Shown: positions 16,315 through 23,584, counted from the first letter of the stretch. The stretch is DNA of 27,671 bases from ANME-2 cluster archaeon (GCA_023544495.1 JAMJFV010000009.1:1-27671), one strand, 5' to 3'. The notes: generated from the sequence alone by a model not told the origin. Program-made: numbers and translations.

Positions 16315-16701
16315 CTACATCTGTTTCAAAGTATCGGCTATTTTCTTGGGTCCGTATACTATGAGTAACATTCCCAATAATGCAAGTACTTCAAAAGGTA
16401 ACTCGATCGAGTCTTCGAATCCCATCATTTCAGCTGCTGCCAGGAGGATAAAATCTATTGCAAAGAGAGTATAACCGATCTTTACAAAATTAAATCCTTT
16501 GCCAAGAGCTCCTCCTACATCTTTGGTAGAGGTTACAAGCACTATTAATCCTACAATACCGATCAAGGCAACGATTATTTCAGGTAGAGCGTCGACAATC
16601 CCACCTTCATCAACATTTTCTTCGGCAGCCATTACAGTATTGGAAACCATTAATACTGAAATACATACCATCAAAATTATGGAAATCATTTTTGTTTTCA
16701 T
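16315..16701 (-). CDS. small membrane protein with signal peptide
   Basis: A 128-residue protein of unknown function. Residues 1-25 form a signal peptide (basic start, hydrophobic core, VMAAEE cleavage region). An acidic stretch follows (EENVDEGG) and then three hydrophobic helices at about 38-57, 75-92 and 102-117, ending in a basic tail KKIADTLKQM. GAGGGG lies upstream of the ATG, and a TATA box TTTATATAA at about 16726-16734 would place transcription start almost at the ATG. It heads a two-gene unit. Confidence 0.75.
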   Translation of the reverse strand: MKTKMISIILMVCISVLMVSNTVMAAEENVDEGGIVDALPEIIVALIGIVGLIVLVTSTKDVGGALGKGFNFVKIGYTLFAIDFILLAAAEMMGFEDSIELPFEVLALLGMLLIVYGPKKIADTLKQM

Positions 16702-16898
16702 TTTTTAATTCGCCCCTCTTATATTTTATATAAAGGTTAGTCTAAATTAATCTTTCCAAATATATATGCCTATTCATTCAATAGATTCCTAGATTACTAA
16801 ATTAATTCAATATATTGTTAAAATCGGTGGTCATATATATCAATGGATTGACATTCTAAAGATATGGGGTAGTAGGAAACATGAATGTCATAAACCGT

Positions 16899-16909
16899 AC
16901 TTATAAATA
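16899..16909 (+). promoter_or_regulatory. TATA box for the beta-helix membrane protein
   Basis: ACTTATAAATA lies about 70 bases before ATG 16973 and within a very AT-rich divergent intergenic region of about 270 bases. It predicts a transcription start near 16930, which leaves a leader of roughly 40 bases. Confidence 0.45.
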
Positions 16910-16972
16910 CAAACCATTACTGAACAGTTAACCATATATGTTATGAGTTTACAATTTTCTTGGGGTTTCATT

Positions 16973-18088
16973 ATGAATATTCGTTACTTTTCATTATTAC
17001 TAGTTTTTACACTATTACTTCTTGTCAGCAGTTCGGCCAGTGCTGTTCTTGATTATAAGGATAAAGAAATGATCGATGCAGATACGGTCATTGATGACGA
17101 CCTGTTGATCTACGGGAATACTGTAGATATCAGGGGCACGGTGCTGGGTGATGTTACAGCCTGCGGGGGGTCTGTCCGGATATCGGGTAACGTCACAGGC
17201 GATGTTATGGCCTGTGGAGGAAAAGTGACCATTAGCGGCATTGTGGGAGATGATGTCAGGATCGGCGCCGGTGAAGTGGTAATAGAAGGAAACGTGGGTG
17301 ATGACGTATTTGTCGGCGCGGGCTCTGTCGTAGTATCCGAGGGGGCATATATCGGTGGAGATATGTTCTTTGGTTCCGGCCGGATGGAAGCCAGGGGCGA
17401 GGTTGCCGGAAATATTGAAGGTGGAGCTGGTGACGTGATACTGGCCGGTCCGGTTGGCGGCAATGTGGACCTGGAGGTGGGTACTATCGAGGTTCTCTCC
17501 CCGGCCCGCATTAATGGCACTCTTGAGTACACGAGCCAGAAGAGGGTGACCTTTCCACCAGGTACGGTAATCCAGGATGTGGTTTTTACCGAAAAAGAAC
17601 CTCATGACAGGTCTGCTCTATCTCAGGCGTTTTCACTCTTTATCGGATGGTTCGTTCGCCTTTTCCACCTGTTAATCATTGCACTGCTGGTCCTTGTCCT
17701 GCTGCCTGACCATGTTGAAGCAGTAGCCAGGAATATTCCAAAGAATCCGTTATTGAACATTGCAATGGGATTTGCGCTGGTTGTTATCGGGTTTGTTGGC
17801 TCGCTGGTGTTTATGGTAACGGTGATTGGTATTCCCATTGGATTGATAGTGTTATTTTTAACAATATTTACCCTGTATGCTGCCAGGTTATATTTCGGGC
17901 TGTGGCTGGGCAGGCGTATCTATTCACAGCTTGGCAAGGAATCCAGACCCTGGATGGATATGGTGCTGGGGGTGCTGGTACTGAGCATCCTGACCAGCCT
18001 TCCGTGGGTTGGTGGGTTGGTCTACCTGGTTGTTACTTTTATGGTTATTGGGGTGATGTTCAGCACTATGAGGGGAGCTAAGGCTTAG
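16973..18088 (+). CDS. secreted beta-helix (bactofilin-like) domain with C-terminal membrane helices
   Basis: A 371-residue envelope protein. Residues 1-25 are a signal peptide ending SSASA. Residues 45-185 consist of repeated short strands of the type GDVTACGGSVRISGNV and GDDVFVGAGSVVV, a right-handed beta-helix as in polymer-forming cytoskeletal (bactofilin) proteins. After a linker come four hydrophobic helices at about 215-240, 255-280, 282-310 and 328-362. The first ATG in frame is at 16943, but ATG 16973 begins the signal peptide and is preceded by GGGG. A role in envelope organisation is inference. It has no obvious partner genes. Confidence 0.85.
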   Translation: MNIRYFSLLLVFTLLLLVSSSASAVLDYKDKEMIDADTVIDDDLLIYGNTVDIRGTVLGDVTACGGSVRISGNVTGDVMACGGKVTISGIVGDDVRIGAGEVVIEGNVGDDVFVGAGSVVVSEGAYIGGDMFFGSGRMEARGEVAGNIEGGAGDVILAGPVGGNVDLEVGTIEVLSPARINGTLEYTSQKRVTFPPGTVIQDVVFTEKEPHDRSALSQAFSLFIGWFVRLFHLLIIALLVLVLLPDHVEAVARNIPKNPLLNIAMGFALVVIGFVGSLVFMVTVIGIPIGLIVLFLTIFTLYAARLYFGLWLGRRIYSQLGKESRPWMDMVLGVLVLSILTSLPWVGGLVYLVVTFMVIGVMFSTMRGAKA

Positions 18089-18227
18089 GGGATGGTGGTG
18101 GGATGGAAATCGGGGGCATCCTGATGATGCTCATTACTTTAAAATTCGCATGTTCCTACAAGTGAATAACCGATTCAGAAAGTATCAAATCTGTTGCAGG
18201 TCCCCTTCAAGTCCGGGACACTCCCTG

Positions 18228-18233
18228 AAAAAA
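18228..18233 (-). terminator. oligo-T at the end of the Fe-S/oxidative-stress operon
   Basis: Six Ts on the minus strand follow the flavodoxin stop codon within three bases. This is the first such run after the nine-gene series, and the neighbouring gene beyond it is on the other strand. Confidence 0.45.
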
Positions 18234-18235
18234 TC

Positions 18236-18664
18236 CTACTTCTGTTTTCCGGCTATCTGTACCCCAAGCTGCCGGCACTCCTCAAGTCCAGCTTCTGCAG
18301 GCTGCCGCTTGATACGTAGGGGAGGTTCCATGACCTCCATCCCATACCCCTTAAGCATCCCGGTAATAACCTTTGCCGCTTCCCCGCTCCATCCGTAGGA
18401 ACCAAAGGCAGTGCCTACCTTGCCTTTCAGTTGCAGTCTCGCCATCTCTTTGACGAACTCAATAACCGCAGGCATGGCCTTACCTTTGTAGGTGGCAGAA
18501 CCGATAGCTATCGCATCGGCCCCTTCCACATCAGAAATGTCGGACTCATTCACGTTCTTAATGGTGACTTCAACACCGGCACTTGTGGCTCCTTCTTCAA
18601 TGGCCCGGGCCATCAGTCCGGTATTCCCAAATCCTGTCCCGTATATTATTGCTAACCTCCCCAT
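18236..18664 (-). CDS. flavodoxin-like protein
   Basis: A 142-residue single-domain flavodoxin that carries electrons with FMN. The phosphate-binding loop is YGTGFGNTGLMA (residues 8-19), and the second flavin contact region is GSATYKGKAMP (about 56-66), followed by GSYGWSGEA (about 88-96). It resembles the flavodoxin half of archaeal FprA-type flavodiiron proteins, but the di-iron domain is absent. GAGGGG precedes the ATG and the gap to rubrerythrin is ten bases. In this operon it may feed electrons to rubrerythrin, superoxide reductase or the IscU-fused flavoprotein. Confidence 0.9.
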   Translation of the reverse strand: MGRLAIIYGTGFGNTGLMARAIEEGATSAGVEVTIKNVNESDISDVEGADAIAIGSATYKGKAMPAVIEFVKEMARLQLKGKVGTAFGSYGWSGEAAKVITGMLKGYGMEVMEPPLRIKRQPAEAGLEECRQLGVQIAGKQK

Positions 18665-18674
18665 TTCCGACCCC

Positions 18675-19169
18675 TCAATCTATCTTATTGAACATTTCTT
18701 TTGGTGCATTGCAGATCGGGCATCTATCAGGCGGATTCTTCTCCACGGTATTGCCGCATATCTGGCAAACATAATAATCAACCTCTTCGTTGCTGCCAAG
18801 GTTCTTTAAAGCTTTTTGGAACAGTCCGGCATGGATCTCCTCCACCTTGTTTGCTATTTCAAAGCTCAGGACTGCAGCATCCTGCATCAACTCACCTTTC
18901 GCTTCCTTGATAAAAGCAGGGTACATTTTCTTGAATTCCTCGATCTCTCCTTTGATGGCAGCTTTCAGGTTCTCTTCAGTATTGCCCACAGCTTCCAGTG
19001 CTTCCAGATGGTTTAGGGCATGCACGGTCTCCGCTTCCGCCGCAGCCCTGAAGAGTTTTGCTACCTGGTGGTACCCTTTCTGGTCTGCTCTCCTGGCAAA
19101 GGCCGTATATTTCCTGTTAGCCTGCGATTCTCCGGCAAATGCTGCTTTTAAATTATCTTCTGTTGTCAT
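18675..19169 (-). CDS. rubrerythrin
   Basis: A 164-residue peroxide reductase of the anaerobic oxidative-stress defence. The four-helix di-iron domain supplies E14 (AGESQAN), E47 and H50 (AEAETVH), E104 and the ExxH motif E110-H113. The C-terminal rubredoxin-like domain has C135, C138, C150 and C153 and passes electrons to the di-iron site. Length is slightly shorter than the classic 190-residue form and typical of methanogens. GAGGT precedes the ATG. The gene lies 53 bases after the IscU fusion and shortly before flavodoxin, a plausible electron donor. Confidence 0.95.
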   Translation of the reverse strand: MTTEDNLKAAFAGESQANRKYTAFARRADQKGYHQVAKLFRAAAEAETVHALNHLEALEAVGNTEENLKAAIKGEIEEFKKMYPAFIKEAKGELMQDAAVLSFEIANKVEEIHAGLFQKALKNLGSNEEVDYYVCQICGNTVEKNPPDRCPICNAPKEMFNKID

Positions 19170-19222
19170 TTCTCAACCTCATGTTCACATTTTTCCTGCA
19201 ATCTATCCATAACAATAATCCT

Positions 19223-20545
19223 TTATGTCCTCAACCGTTTATAAGCGTCATGTGCCACAATCGTCCCCTGCGCCTCGGCCACCACCAGAAGATCGATCTC
19301 TGATGCCACATTCCCGATAGCATACACCCCGTCCAGGTTAGTCCGCTGGTACTTATCAGTCTTCACAAACCCGGACTCATCCATTTCCACACCAAGCTTC
19401 TCAATTATCCCAATATTTGGCACCATCTCAGTAGCCAGCACCACAGCATCCACGACGATCTCCATCTTCTCGCCCTCGGTCTGGTCCTCCATTATTGCTT
19501 TCTCAACTTTTGTACCACCCTGAACTTCAATAAGAATGGTCGAAGTCAGCATTTTGAGCCCATCGATGCACTTCACCTTATCCATCTCCCGCTCTGGAAC
19601 CTTGAACGACGCCTCATCCGTCACCAGCGTGATACTGGTAGCGATCCCGCCAATACAGCCGGCCGTGGACAGAGCATTATAACCCCTGCCATACACCAGC
19701 ACCCGCTTATCTGTTAGTTTTGAAGGGTCTGCTGTCAGGTAATAAATACCTTTATCGTTTGAAGCAAACTTTTCCACGCCAGGTATATCGGATTTGGCAG
19801 GCGAACTGCCCGAAGCCAGCACCAGCATCCAGGCCTTAAAGGTTCCCGAATCCGTGGTCAAAATCTTGAAGTCGCCATCAATTTCAATGTTATTCACATA
19901 CTCATTGACCATCTCTGCGTCCTGCCCACTCGCATCGTCCATCAGCGACCGGGTCAACTCACGGGTGGTCATTGTATCGGTAAGGCCCGGATAATTCTCG
20001 ATCAACTTATCAGGACATAGCTTGTTGAGCAGACCGCCCCACTGCCCGCCATCGAATATCACCGTCTTGAGTCCCACATACGAAGACATAGTAGCAGCAG
20101 CCAGTCCGGCCGCACCGCCGCCAATCACCGCCACCTCATACTCGTTCTCGCCCAATTTCACAATACCTTTCTCCTGCTTATCCATGTAATCCTTAATGGC
20201 AGCATGAAGTGCATCAGCAGCAAGATTGGAGCAGTGCATCTTTATGGGGGGCAAGCCCTCCAGTTCATCGGCAACATCCTGTCTGGTTATTTTCAACGCT
20301 TCATCCAGGGTCTTACCCTTTGCGATCTCGGTGACCATGCTGCTGGTAGCAATGGCAGACGCGCACCCAAATGTTTTGAACTTGATATCCTTGATAATAT
20401 TGTCCTCAACCTTGAGCTGTATCTCCATCATGTCCCCGCAGACCGGATTTCCCACCCTTCCGATGGCATCGGCATCCTTGATACTCCCCACGTTGCGGGG
20501 ATTCCTGAAATGGTCCTTTACTTTTTCCGAATATTCAAATGACAT
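19223..20545 (-). CDS. IscU fused to a thioredoxin-reductase-like flavoprotein
   Basis: A 440-residue two-domain protein. Residues 1-125 are an IscU/NifU-type Fe-S scaffold with all cluster ligands, C36 (NPVCGD, with D38), C61 (FGCASA) and C105 (MHCSNLA), plus an LPPIK motif at 98-102. Residues 135-440 are a two-dinucleotide-fold flavoprotein. FAD binding is by IGGGAAG (141-147) and YAIGNVA (409-415), and NAD(P)H binding by VYGRGYNALSTA. The CxxC of thioredoxin reductase is replaced by L270-T-A-D273, so disulfide exchange is excluded and a ferredoxin-reductase-like role is more likely. The TTG at 20554 is possible, but ATG 20545 has GGGAG ten bases upstream. It begins five bases after iscS. 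Confidence 0.94.
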   Translation of the reverse strand: MSFEYSEKVKDHFRNPRNVGSIKDADAIGRVGNPVCGDMMEIQLKVEDNIIKDIKFKTFGCASAIATSSMVTEIAKGKTLDEALKITRQDVADELEGLPPIKMHCSNLAADALHAAIKDYMDKQEKGIVKLGENEYEVAVIGGGAAGLAAATMSSYVGLKTVIFDGGQWGGLLNKLCPDKLIENYPGLTDTMTTRELTRSLMDDASGQDAEMVNEYVNNIEIDGDFKILTTDSGTFKAWMLVLASGSSPAKSDIPGVEKFASNDKGIYYLTADPSKLTDKRVLVYGRGYNALSTAGCIGGIATSITLVTDEASFKVPEREMDKVKCIDGLKMLTSTILIEVQGGTKVEKAIMEDQTEGEKMEIVVDAVVLATEMVPNIGIIEKLGVEMDESGFVKTDKYQRTNLDGVYAIGNVASEIDLLVVAEAQGTIVAHDAYKRLRT

Positions 20546-20550
20546 TCTAA

Positions 20551-21714
20551 TCAATCTCCCTGGTAGAGCGGAGACAACGCACGTAAGCGCTCCACAACAG
20601 GTGGCAAGCTCTTGAGCACATGGTCAACCTCTGCCTGTGTGTTCCACTTATTAAGTGACAGCAGCAACGACCCGTGGGCTTCTTCATGCCTCAGCCCGAT
20701 GGCGATCAGTACATGGGACGGTTCAAGGGTCTTGACCGAGCAGGCAGAACCGGTGGATGCCTCCACTCCCAGGTCGCTCAGGCTCATAATGATACTTTCA
20801 CCTTCGATAAAACTGAACCGGAACGTGGCAATATGGGGTAACCGCTGTGTCCTGTGACCGGTAAGATATGCATGTTTCATATTTCCGAGTACCCCTTCGA
20901 TCAATGCATCCCTCAACATCTCCATATGCCTGGTATCCTGTTCCATCTCCTCTTTTGCAAGTCTGCATGCTGTACCCATACCCACGATACCGGGAATATT
21001 TTCTGAACCGGAGCGAAGTCCGCGCTCCTGACCCCCGCCTGTCATAACCGGACGCAGTGCCACGCCTGACCTTATATACAGGGCGCCTACCCCTTTCGGG
21101 CCGTACAGGTCATTGGAGGCAAAGGTCAACAGGTCGATATGGTCCTTGCGTACATCGATGGGTATCTTTCCTGCAGCTGCCACGGCATCCACATGGAAGA
21201 GAATATCCTTCGCCCTGGCCAGACCGCCGATATCCGGGACCGGTTGAACAGTCCCTATCTCGCCATTGGCATACATGCATGATATCAGGATGGTCCGGTC
21301 GGTGATCTCGTCAGCAATACGTCCCGGATCAACAAGACCGTCCCTATCCACAGGTATGGTGGTCACCTCAAATCCCTCACGCTGCAGGTCCTTGCAGGTA
21401 TTGATCACCGACATATGTTCCACGGCAGAGATTATGATATGGTTTCCTTTCTTCTTTTTCCGTTGAACGGCGCCACGGATTGCTATATTATTGGATTCGG
21501 TCCCGCCAGAGGTGAAGATGATCTCTTTACTGTCGACCCCGATAAGAGCCGCTACGGATCCCCTTGCATCCTCCAGCGCTTTTCTTGCCTCTGCACCGGA
21601 TTCATGGAGTGAAGCCGGATTGCCTACCCGAGAGTTAAAATATGGATGCATTGCCTCGACAACACGCTCGTCCACCGGAGCACCGGAAGCGTTGTCCATA
21701 TATACTTTGTTCAA
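20551..21714 (-). CDS. IscS-like protein lacking the PLP-binding lysine
   Basis: A 387-residue protein with the full IscS/NifS fold. It retains H100 (SAVEHMS), D176 (FHVDAV) and the mobile-loop cysteine C325 (STGSACS). The position of the Schiff-base lysine reads SNDLYGPKG: N201-D202 replaces the usual His-Lys, and the Gln after DAV is Ala. It is therefore unlikely to be a PLP cysteine desulfurase. The same Asp substitution is reported for Archaeoglobus fulgidus IscS, which was described as inactive but able to lend a cysteine ligand to IscU. The start is the TTG at 21714, six bases after AGGAGG; the frame open to 21822 would overlap the DsrE gene. Confidence 0.93.
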   Translation of the reverse strand: MNKVYMDNASGAPVDERVVEAMHPYFNSRVGNPASLHESGAEARKALEDARGSVAALIGVDSKEIIFTSGGTESNNIAIRGAVQRKKKKGNHIIISAVEHMSVINTCKDLQREGFEVTTIPVDRDGLVDPGRIADEITDRTILISCMYANGEIGTVQPVPDIGGLARAKDILFHVDAVAAAGKIPIDVRKDHIDLLTFASNDLYGPKGVGALYIRSGVALRPVMTGGGQERGLRSGSENIPGIVGMGTACRLAKEEMEQDTRHMEMLRDALIEGVLGNMKHAYLTGHRTQRLPHIATFRFSFIEGESIIMSLSDLGVEASTGSACSVKTLEPSHVLIAIGLRHEEAHGSLLLSLNKWNTQAEVDHVLKSLPPVVERLRALSPLYQGD

Positions 21715-21727
21715 CCTGTGCCTCCTC

Positions 21728-22093
21728 TTAAAACCACATTGTTCCGTCAGCTTCCAGTACCAGATCGTTGAGGGTAGCAGCCCCGACAATTTCAACCTCT
21801 GGTATGAAATCGCCTCTTTCAAGATTTATCAACTGGGTACTGGCTTCGCAAACATACAGTTTCACTCCTGCAGCTGCCGTCTGGTCAAGTATCTGTTTCA
21901 GGTCAGGAAAATTTCCTACCTGTACTTTTTCGGCTTCTCCTTTCTTTACCACGGTGATGCCCATACCCAGAAAATATACTGTCGCATCAATACCCATGGC
22001 CTTTGCGGTCTGGGCAAGTACTAAAGGAGAATATAATCTCTCGGGTGTGTCCACACCACTGGTCTGGACATATAATAACTTCTCGTCAGCCAT
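21728..22093 (-). CDS. DsrE/YchN-like sulfur-carrier family protein
   Basis: A 121-residue DsrE-fold protein. The family binds persulfide sulfur on a cysteine and passes it between sulfurtransferases. Here the candidate is C82 in LYVCEAST, at the end of a strand, as in DsrE-like proteins. The N-terminus (KLLYVQTSGVDTPERL) and the segment VYFLGMGITVVKKGE match the fold. ATG 22093 is preferred to ATG 22108 because GGAG lies between them. It starts 17 bases after the stop of tusA and 13 bases before iscS, so the three act in one message. This supports sulfur relay from TusA and DsrE to the scaffold. Confidence 0.88.
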   Translation of the reverse strand: MADEKLLYVQTSGVDTPERLYSPLVLAQTAKAMGIDATVYFLGMGITVVKKGEAEKVQVGNFPDLKQILDQTAAAGVKLYVCEASTQLINLERGDFIPEVEIVGAATLNDLVLEADGTMWF

Positions 22094-22110
22094 ATCTTCT
22101 CTCTCCATTA

Positions 22111-22359
22111 TTATTTCGTTCTCTCTATCAGGAACCGGAAATTTTCACCCTGGTCCTCGAATTTAAGCAGTTTATGTCCGGTCCGCTTGGCCCACCTGGG
22201 AATATCCTGTGTCGATGCAGGGTCATCGGTGAGCACTTCAAGTACTCCACCTATCTCGATCTCATTTATTGCCTCTGTAGTATTGAACACCGGTATAGGA
22301 CAGAACAGACCCACACAGTCCAGTGTCTTATCAGGATGTATCGTTAAATCATCATTCAT
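22111..22359 (-). CDS. TusA-family sulfurtransferase
   Basis: An 82-residue protein. The motif CVGLFCPIP places the catalytic cysteine at C20, directly before PxP, with an additional C15. TusA proteins carry persulfide sulfur from desulfurases or other donors to acceptors. The rest (GGVLEVLTDDPASTQDIPRWAK, split here at about 38-58) is the usual sheet and helix. Its ATG overlaps the TGA of the frameshifted ORF upstream as ATGA, suggesting coupled translation. With no active desulfurase beside it, sulfur may come from sulfide or from elsewhere in the cell. Confidence 0.93.
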   Translation of the reverse strand: MNDDLTIHPDKTLDCVGLFCPIPVFNTTEAINEIEIGGVLEVLTDDPASTQDIPRWAKRTGHKLLKFEDQGENFRFLIERTK

Positions 22360-22526
22360 TTCGTTTCCTCGCCAGGCGGTATCGAGTGACAGAAATCACT
22401 GTACTCCTTTTTTGCTGATCTCGCTGAGATCGGAACCATCGACCTGCGGCACTCCCGAAGGACTGCTCTCACCAAATATGTCTTCTAGTCCCGATTATTG
22501 CATAGGCTGGTGTTCTTTTTTCCCAT
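22356..22526 (-). pseudogene. frameshifted small ORF upstream of tusA
   Basis: The frame from ATG 22526 hits a TAG at 22485-22487. A different frame over the middle reads GLEDIFGESSPSGVPQVDG and DLSEISKK, which looks like real protein. At a run of six As (near 22410) loss of one base would join it to EYSDFCHSIPPGEETK, whose TGA overlaps the tusA ATG. The pattern suggests a small protein of roughly 55 residues broken by one or two frameshifts, either real decay or sequence errors at homopolymers. I do not recognise the product. Otherwise this 183-base gap is empty. Confidence 0.5.
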
Positions 22527-22542
22527 GAGTTTATCGAATGTC

Positions 22543-22911
22543 TTAACCAACGGTAATGTTTTGAGTATTTTCCCACAATCCATGGATATTACACCGCTCT
22601 ACGGCTCTCAATGTCACATTTCCGGGTGTTGGGAGAACCAGGGTCACAGTAGCTTTCGCTTTGGTGAAACCGGGAGTGAATTCAATCCTGGCTAGGTATT
22701 TCTCATCTGCATAGAGGTCGACCCACTGAATATGGTGTGCCGGTTCCATCACATGCATAATGCTGCCTACGGTTACATCCACTTCGAACGGTTCACCGGA
22801 TTTTACACTTCCGGGCGCCCCGATCACAGGGATGTGTTTCTTTTCGGTCTCATTCAGGTCTGCCGCATTTCCTGGTCGGTTCATTCCATCAAAAAAATTC
22901 ATTTCAGTCAT
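22543..22911 (-). CDS. superoxide reductase, class II (neelaredoxin type)
   Basis: A 122-residue protein that reduces superoxide to hydrogen peroxide at a mononuclear Fe(His)4Cys centre. Ligands are visible: E23 and H26 in EKKHIP, H53, H59 or H60 in HVMEPAHHIQW, and C107 with H110 in CNIHGLW. The desulforedoxin-like N-terminal domain of class I enzymes is absent, but a separate desulforedoxin is the first gene of this operon. ATG 22911 follows GGGTGA; the longer frame to 22923 lacks such a site. The product peroxide would be removed by the rubrerythrin further down. Confidence 0.95.
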   Translation of the reverse strand: MTEMNFFDGMNRPGNAADLNETEKKHIPVIGAPGSVKSGEPFEVDVTVGSIMHVMEPAHHIQWVDLYADEKYLARIEFTPGFTKAKATVTLVLPTPGNVTLRAVERCNIHGLWENTQNITVG

Positions 22912-22932
22912 AATTTCACCCACTCTATTTTC

Positions 22933-23280
22933 TTATTTCACCAGTTTCAACGCTTCCCTGCATGATGCCACGCCGGGAGCACCCGATGTAAGGAATACCA
23001 CTTCCATGGTTTCCATGATCTCTTTTTTGGTTGCACCCTGGTTAAGGGCACTTCTCATCTGTGCAACGGTACAGGATTCACAACGCTGGGAGGCTACTAC
23101 AGCCAGTGCCATCAGCACTTTCGTCTTTGCGGTGAGGGCACCGTCAGAGAGAAGTCTCTTATCGCATTTATGGTATGCCTGAAGAAAGTCCGGGTCAAGC
23201 TCACCAATTATCTGTAATACTTGAGGTTCAAATCCCAACTTATCTCCGAGTTCCTTAATGATCTTCTTATGTTCGGCCAT
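22933..23280 (-). CDS. carboxymuconolactone decarboxylase/AhpD-like protein
   Basis: A 115-residue helical protein of the AhpD-like fold. It carries a CxxC pair, C67 and C70, in ASQRCESCTVAQM, the redox site of alkylhydroperoxidase-type members, with the typical ALNQGATKKEIMETMEV following. A thiol-peroxidase or disulfide-reductase role in oxidative defence is likely from its neighbours; decarboxylase activity is not expected. GGAG lies ten bases before the ATG. It is the second gene of the operon, 41 bases after desulforedoxin and 21 bases before superoxide reductase. Confidence 0.92.
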   Translation of the reverse strand: MAEHKKIIKELGDKLGFEPQVLQIIGELDPDFLQAYHKCDKRLLSDGALTAKTKVLMALAVVASQRCESCTVAQMRSALNQGATKKEIMETMEVVFLTSGAPGVASCREALKLVK

Positions 23281-23321
23281 TCTGACAATTCTCCTATCAG
23301 GTTATATGGATCATATACAGA

Positions 23322-23444
23322 TCATTTCAGTAGTTCCATATCTTCGCCACAACAGACCAGTGTCCCGCCCCCGACTTTAGTCACAGTCACTTCGTTACCA
23401 CAGATATTGCATCGATACTTTTCGCCTATCTCTAATACAGCCAT
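23322..23444 (-). CDS. desulforedoxin-type Fe(Cys)4 protein
   Basis: A 40-residue protein beginning MAVLEIGEKYRCNICG. The four iron ligands are C12, C15, C31 and C32; the adjacent CC pair is the desulforedoxin signature that separates it from rubredoxin. It corresponds to the N-terminal domain of desulfoferrodoxin as a free protein. A strong GGAGG precedes the ATG by about ten bases. It is the first gene of the operon and a likely electron carrier to the superoxide reductase two genes later. Confidence 0.95.
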   Translation of the reverse strand: MAVLEIGEKYRCNICGNEVTVTKVGGGTLVCCGEDMELLK

Positions 23445-23490
23445 TCGCAATAACCTCCACTAAATTGTTAATAGGATTTTGTCAATCACG

Positions 23491-23515
23491 CTATATAATC
23501 ATATTGGTATCCAAT
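23491..23515 (-). promoter_or_regulatory. operon promoter (TATA box) with adjoining 13-bp palindrome
   Basis: On the minus strand a TATA box TTATATAG (23492-23499) lies about 50 bases before the desulforedoxin ATG. Directly upstream of it, ATTGGTATCCAAT (23503-23515) is a perfect inverted repeat with 5-base arms and a 3-base centre, overlapping the place where TFB would bind. This is where a repressor or activator could act; the divergent TrmB-type regulator is the obvious candidate. Confidence 0.55.
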
Positions 23516-23550
23516 TGATTACTTTCCAGTTCTATACTATGTTCAAAAAA

Positions 23551-23559
23551 GATATATAC
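23551..23559 (+). promoter_or_regulatory. TATA box for the TrmB-type regulator
   Basis: GATATATAC is about 30 bases before ATG 23585, so the message would be almost leaderless. No ribosome binding site is visible before this ATG, which agrees with leaderless translation. Confidence 0.5.
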
Positions 23560-23584
23560 GTTCTCATATATTATCAACATAATA

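Noticed and set aside
16146..16474. Plus-strand frames of 72 and 95 residues
   Set aside because: They are opposite to the 54- and 128-residue minus-strand genes, which have start signals and a signal peptide.
19223..20545. Active thioredoxin reductase
   Set aside because: The required CxxC pair is missing at its normal position and is replaced by Leu-Thr-Ala-Asp.
21715..21822. Longer N-terminus for IscS starting at 21822
   Set aside because: It would overlap the DsrE gene by about 95 bases and has no match to the family. The TTG at 21714 has an excellent AGGAGG.
22187..22695. Plus-strand frames opposite tusA and superoxide reductase
   Set aside because: They mirror real genes on the minus strand and show no family features.
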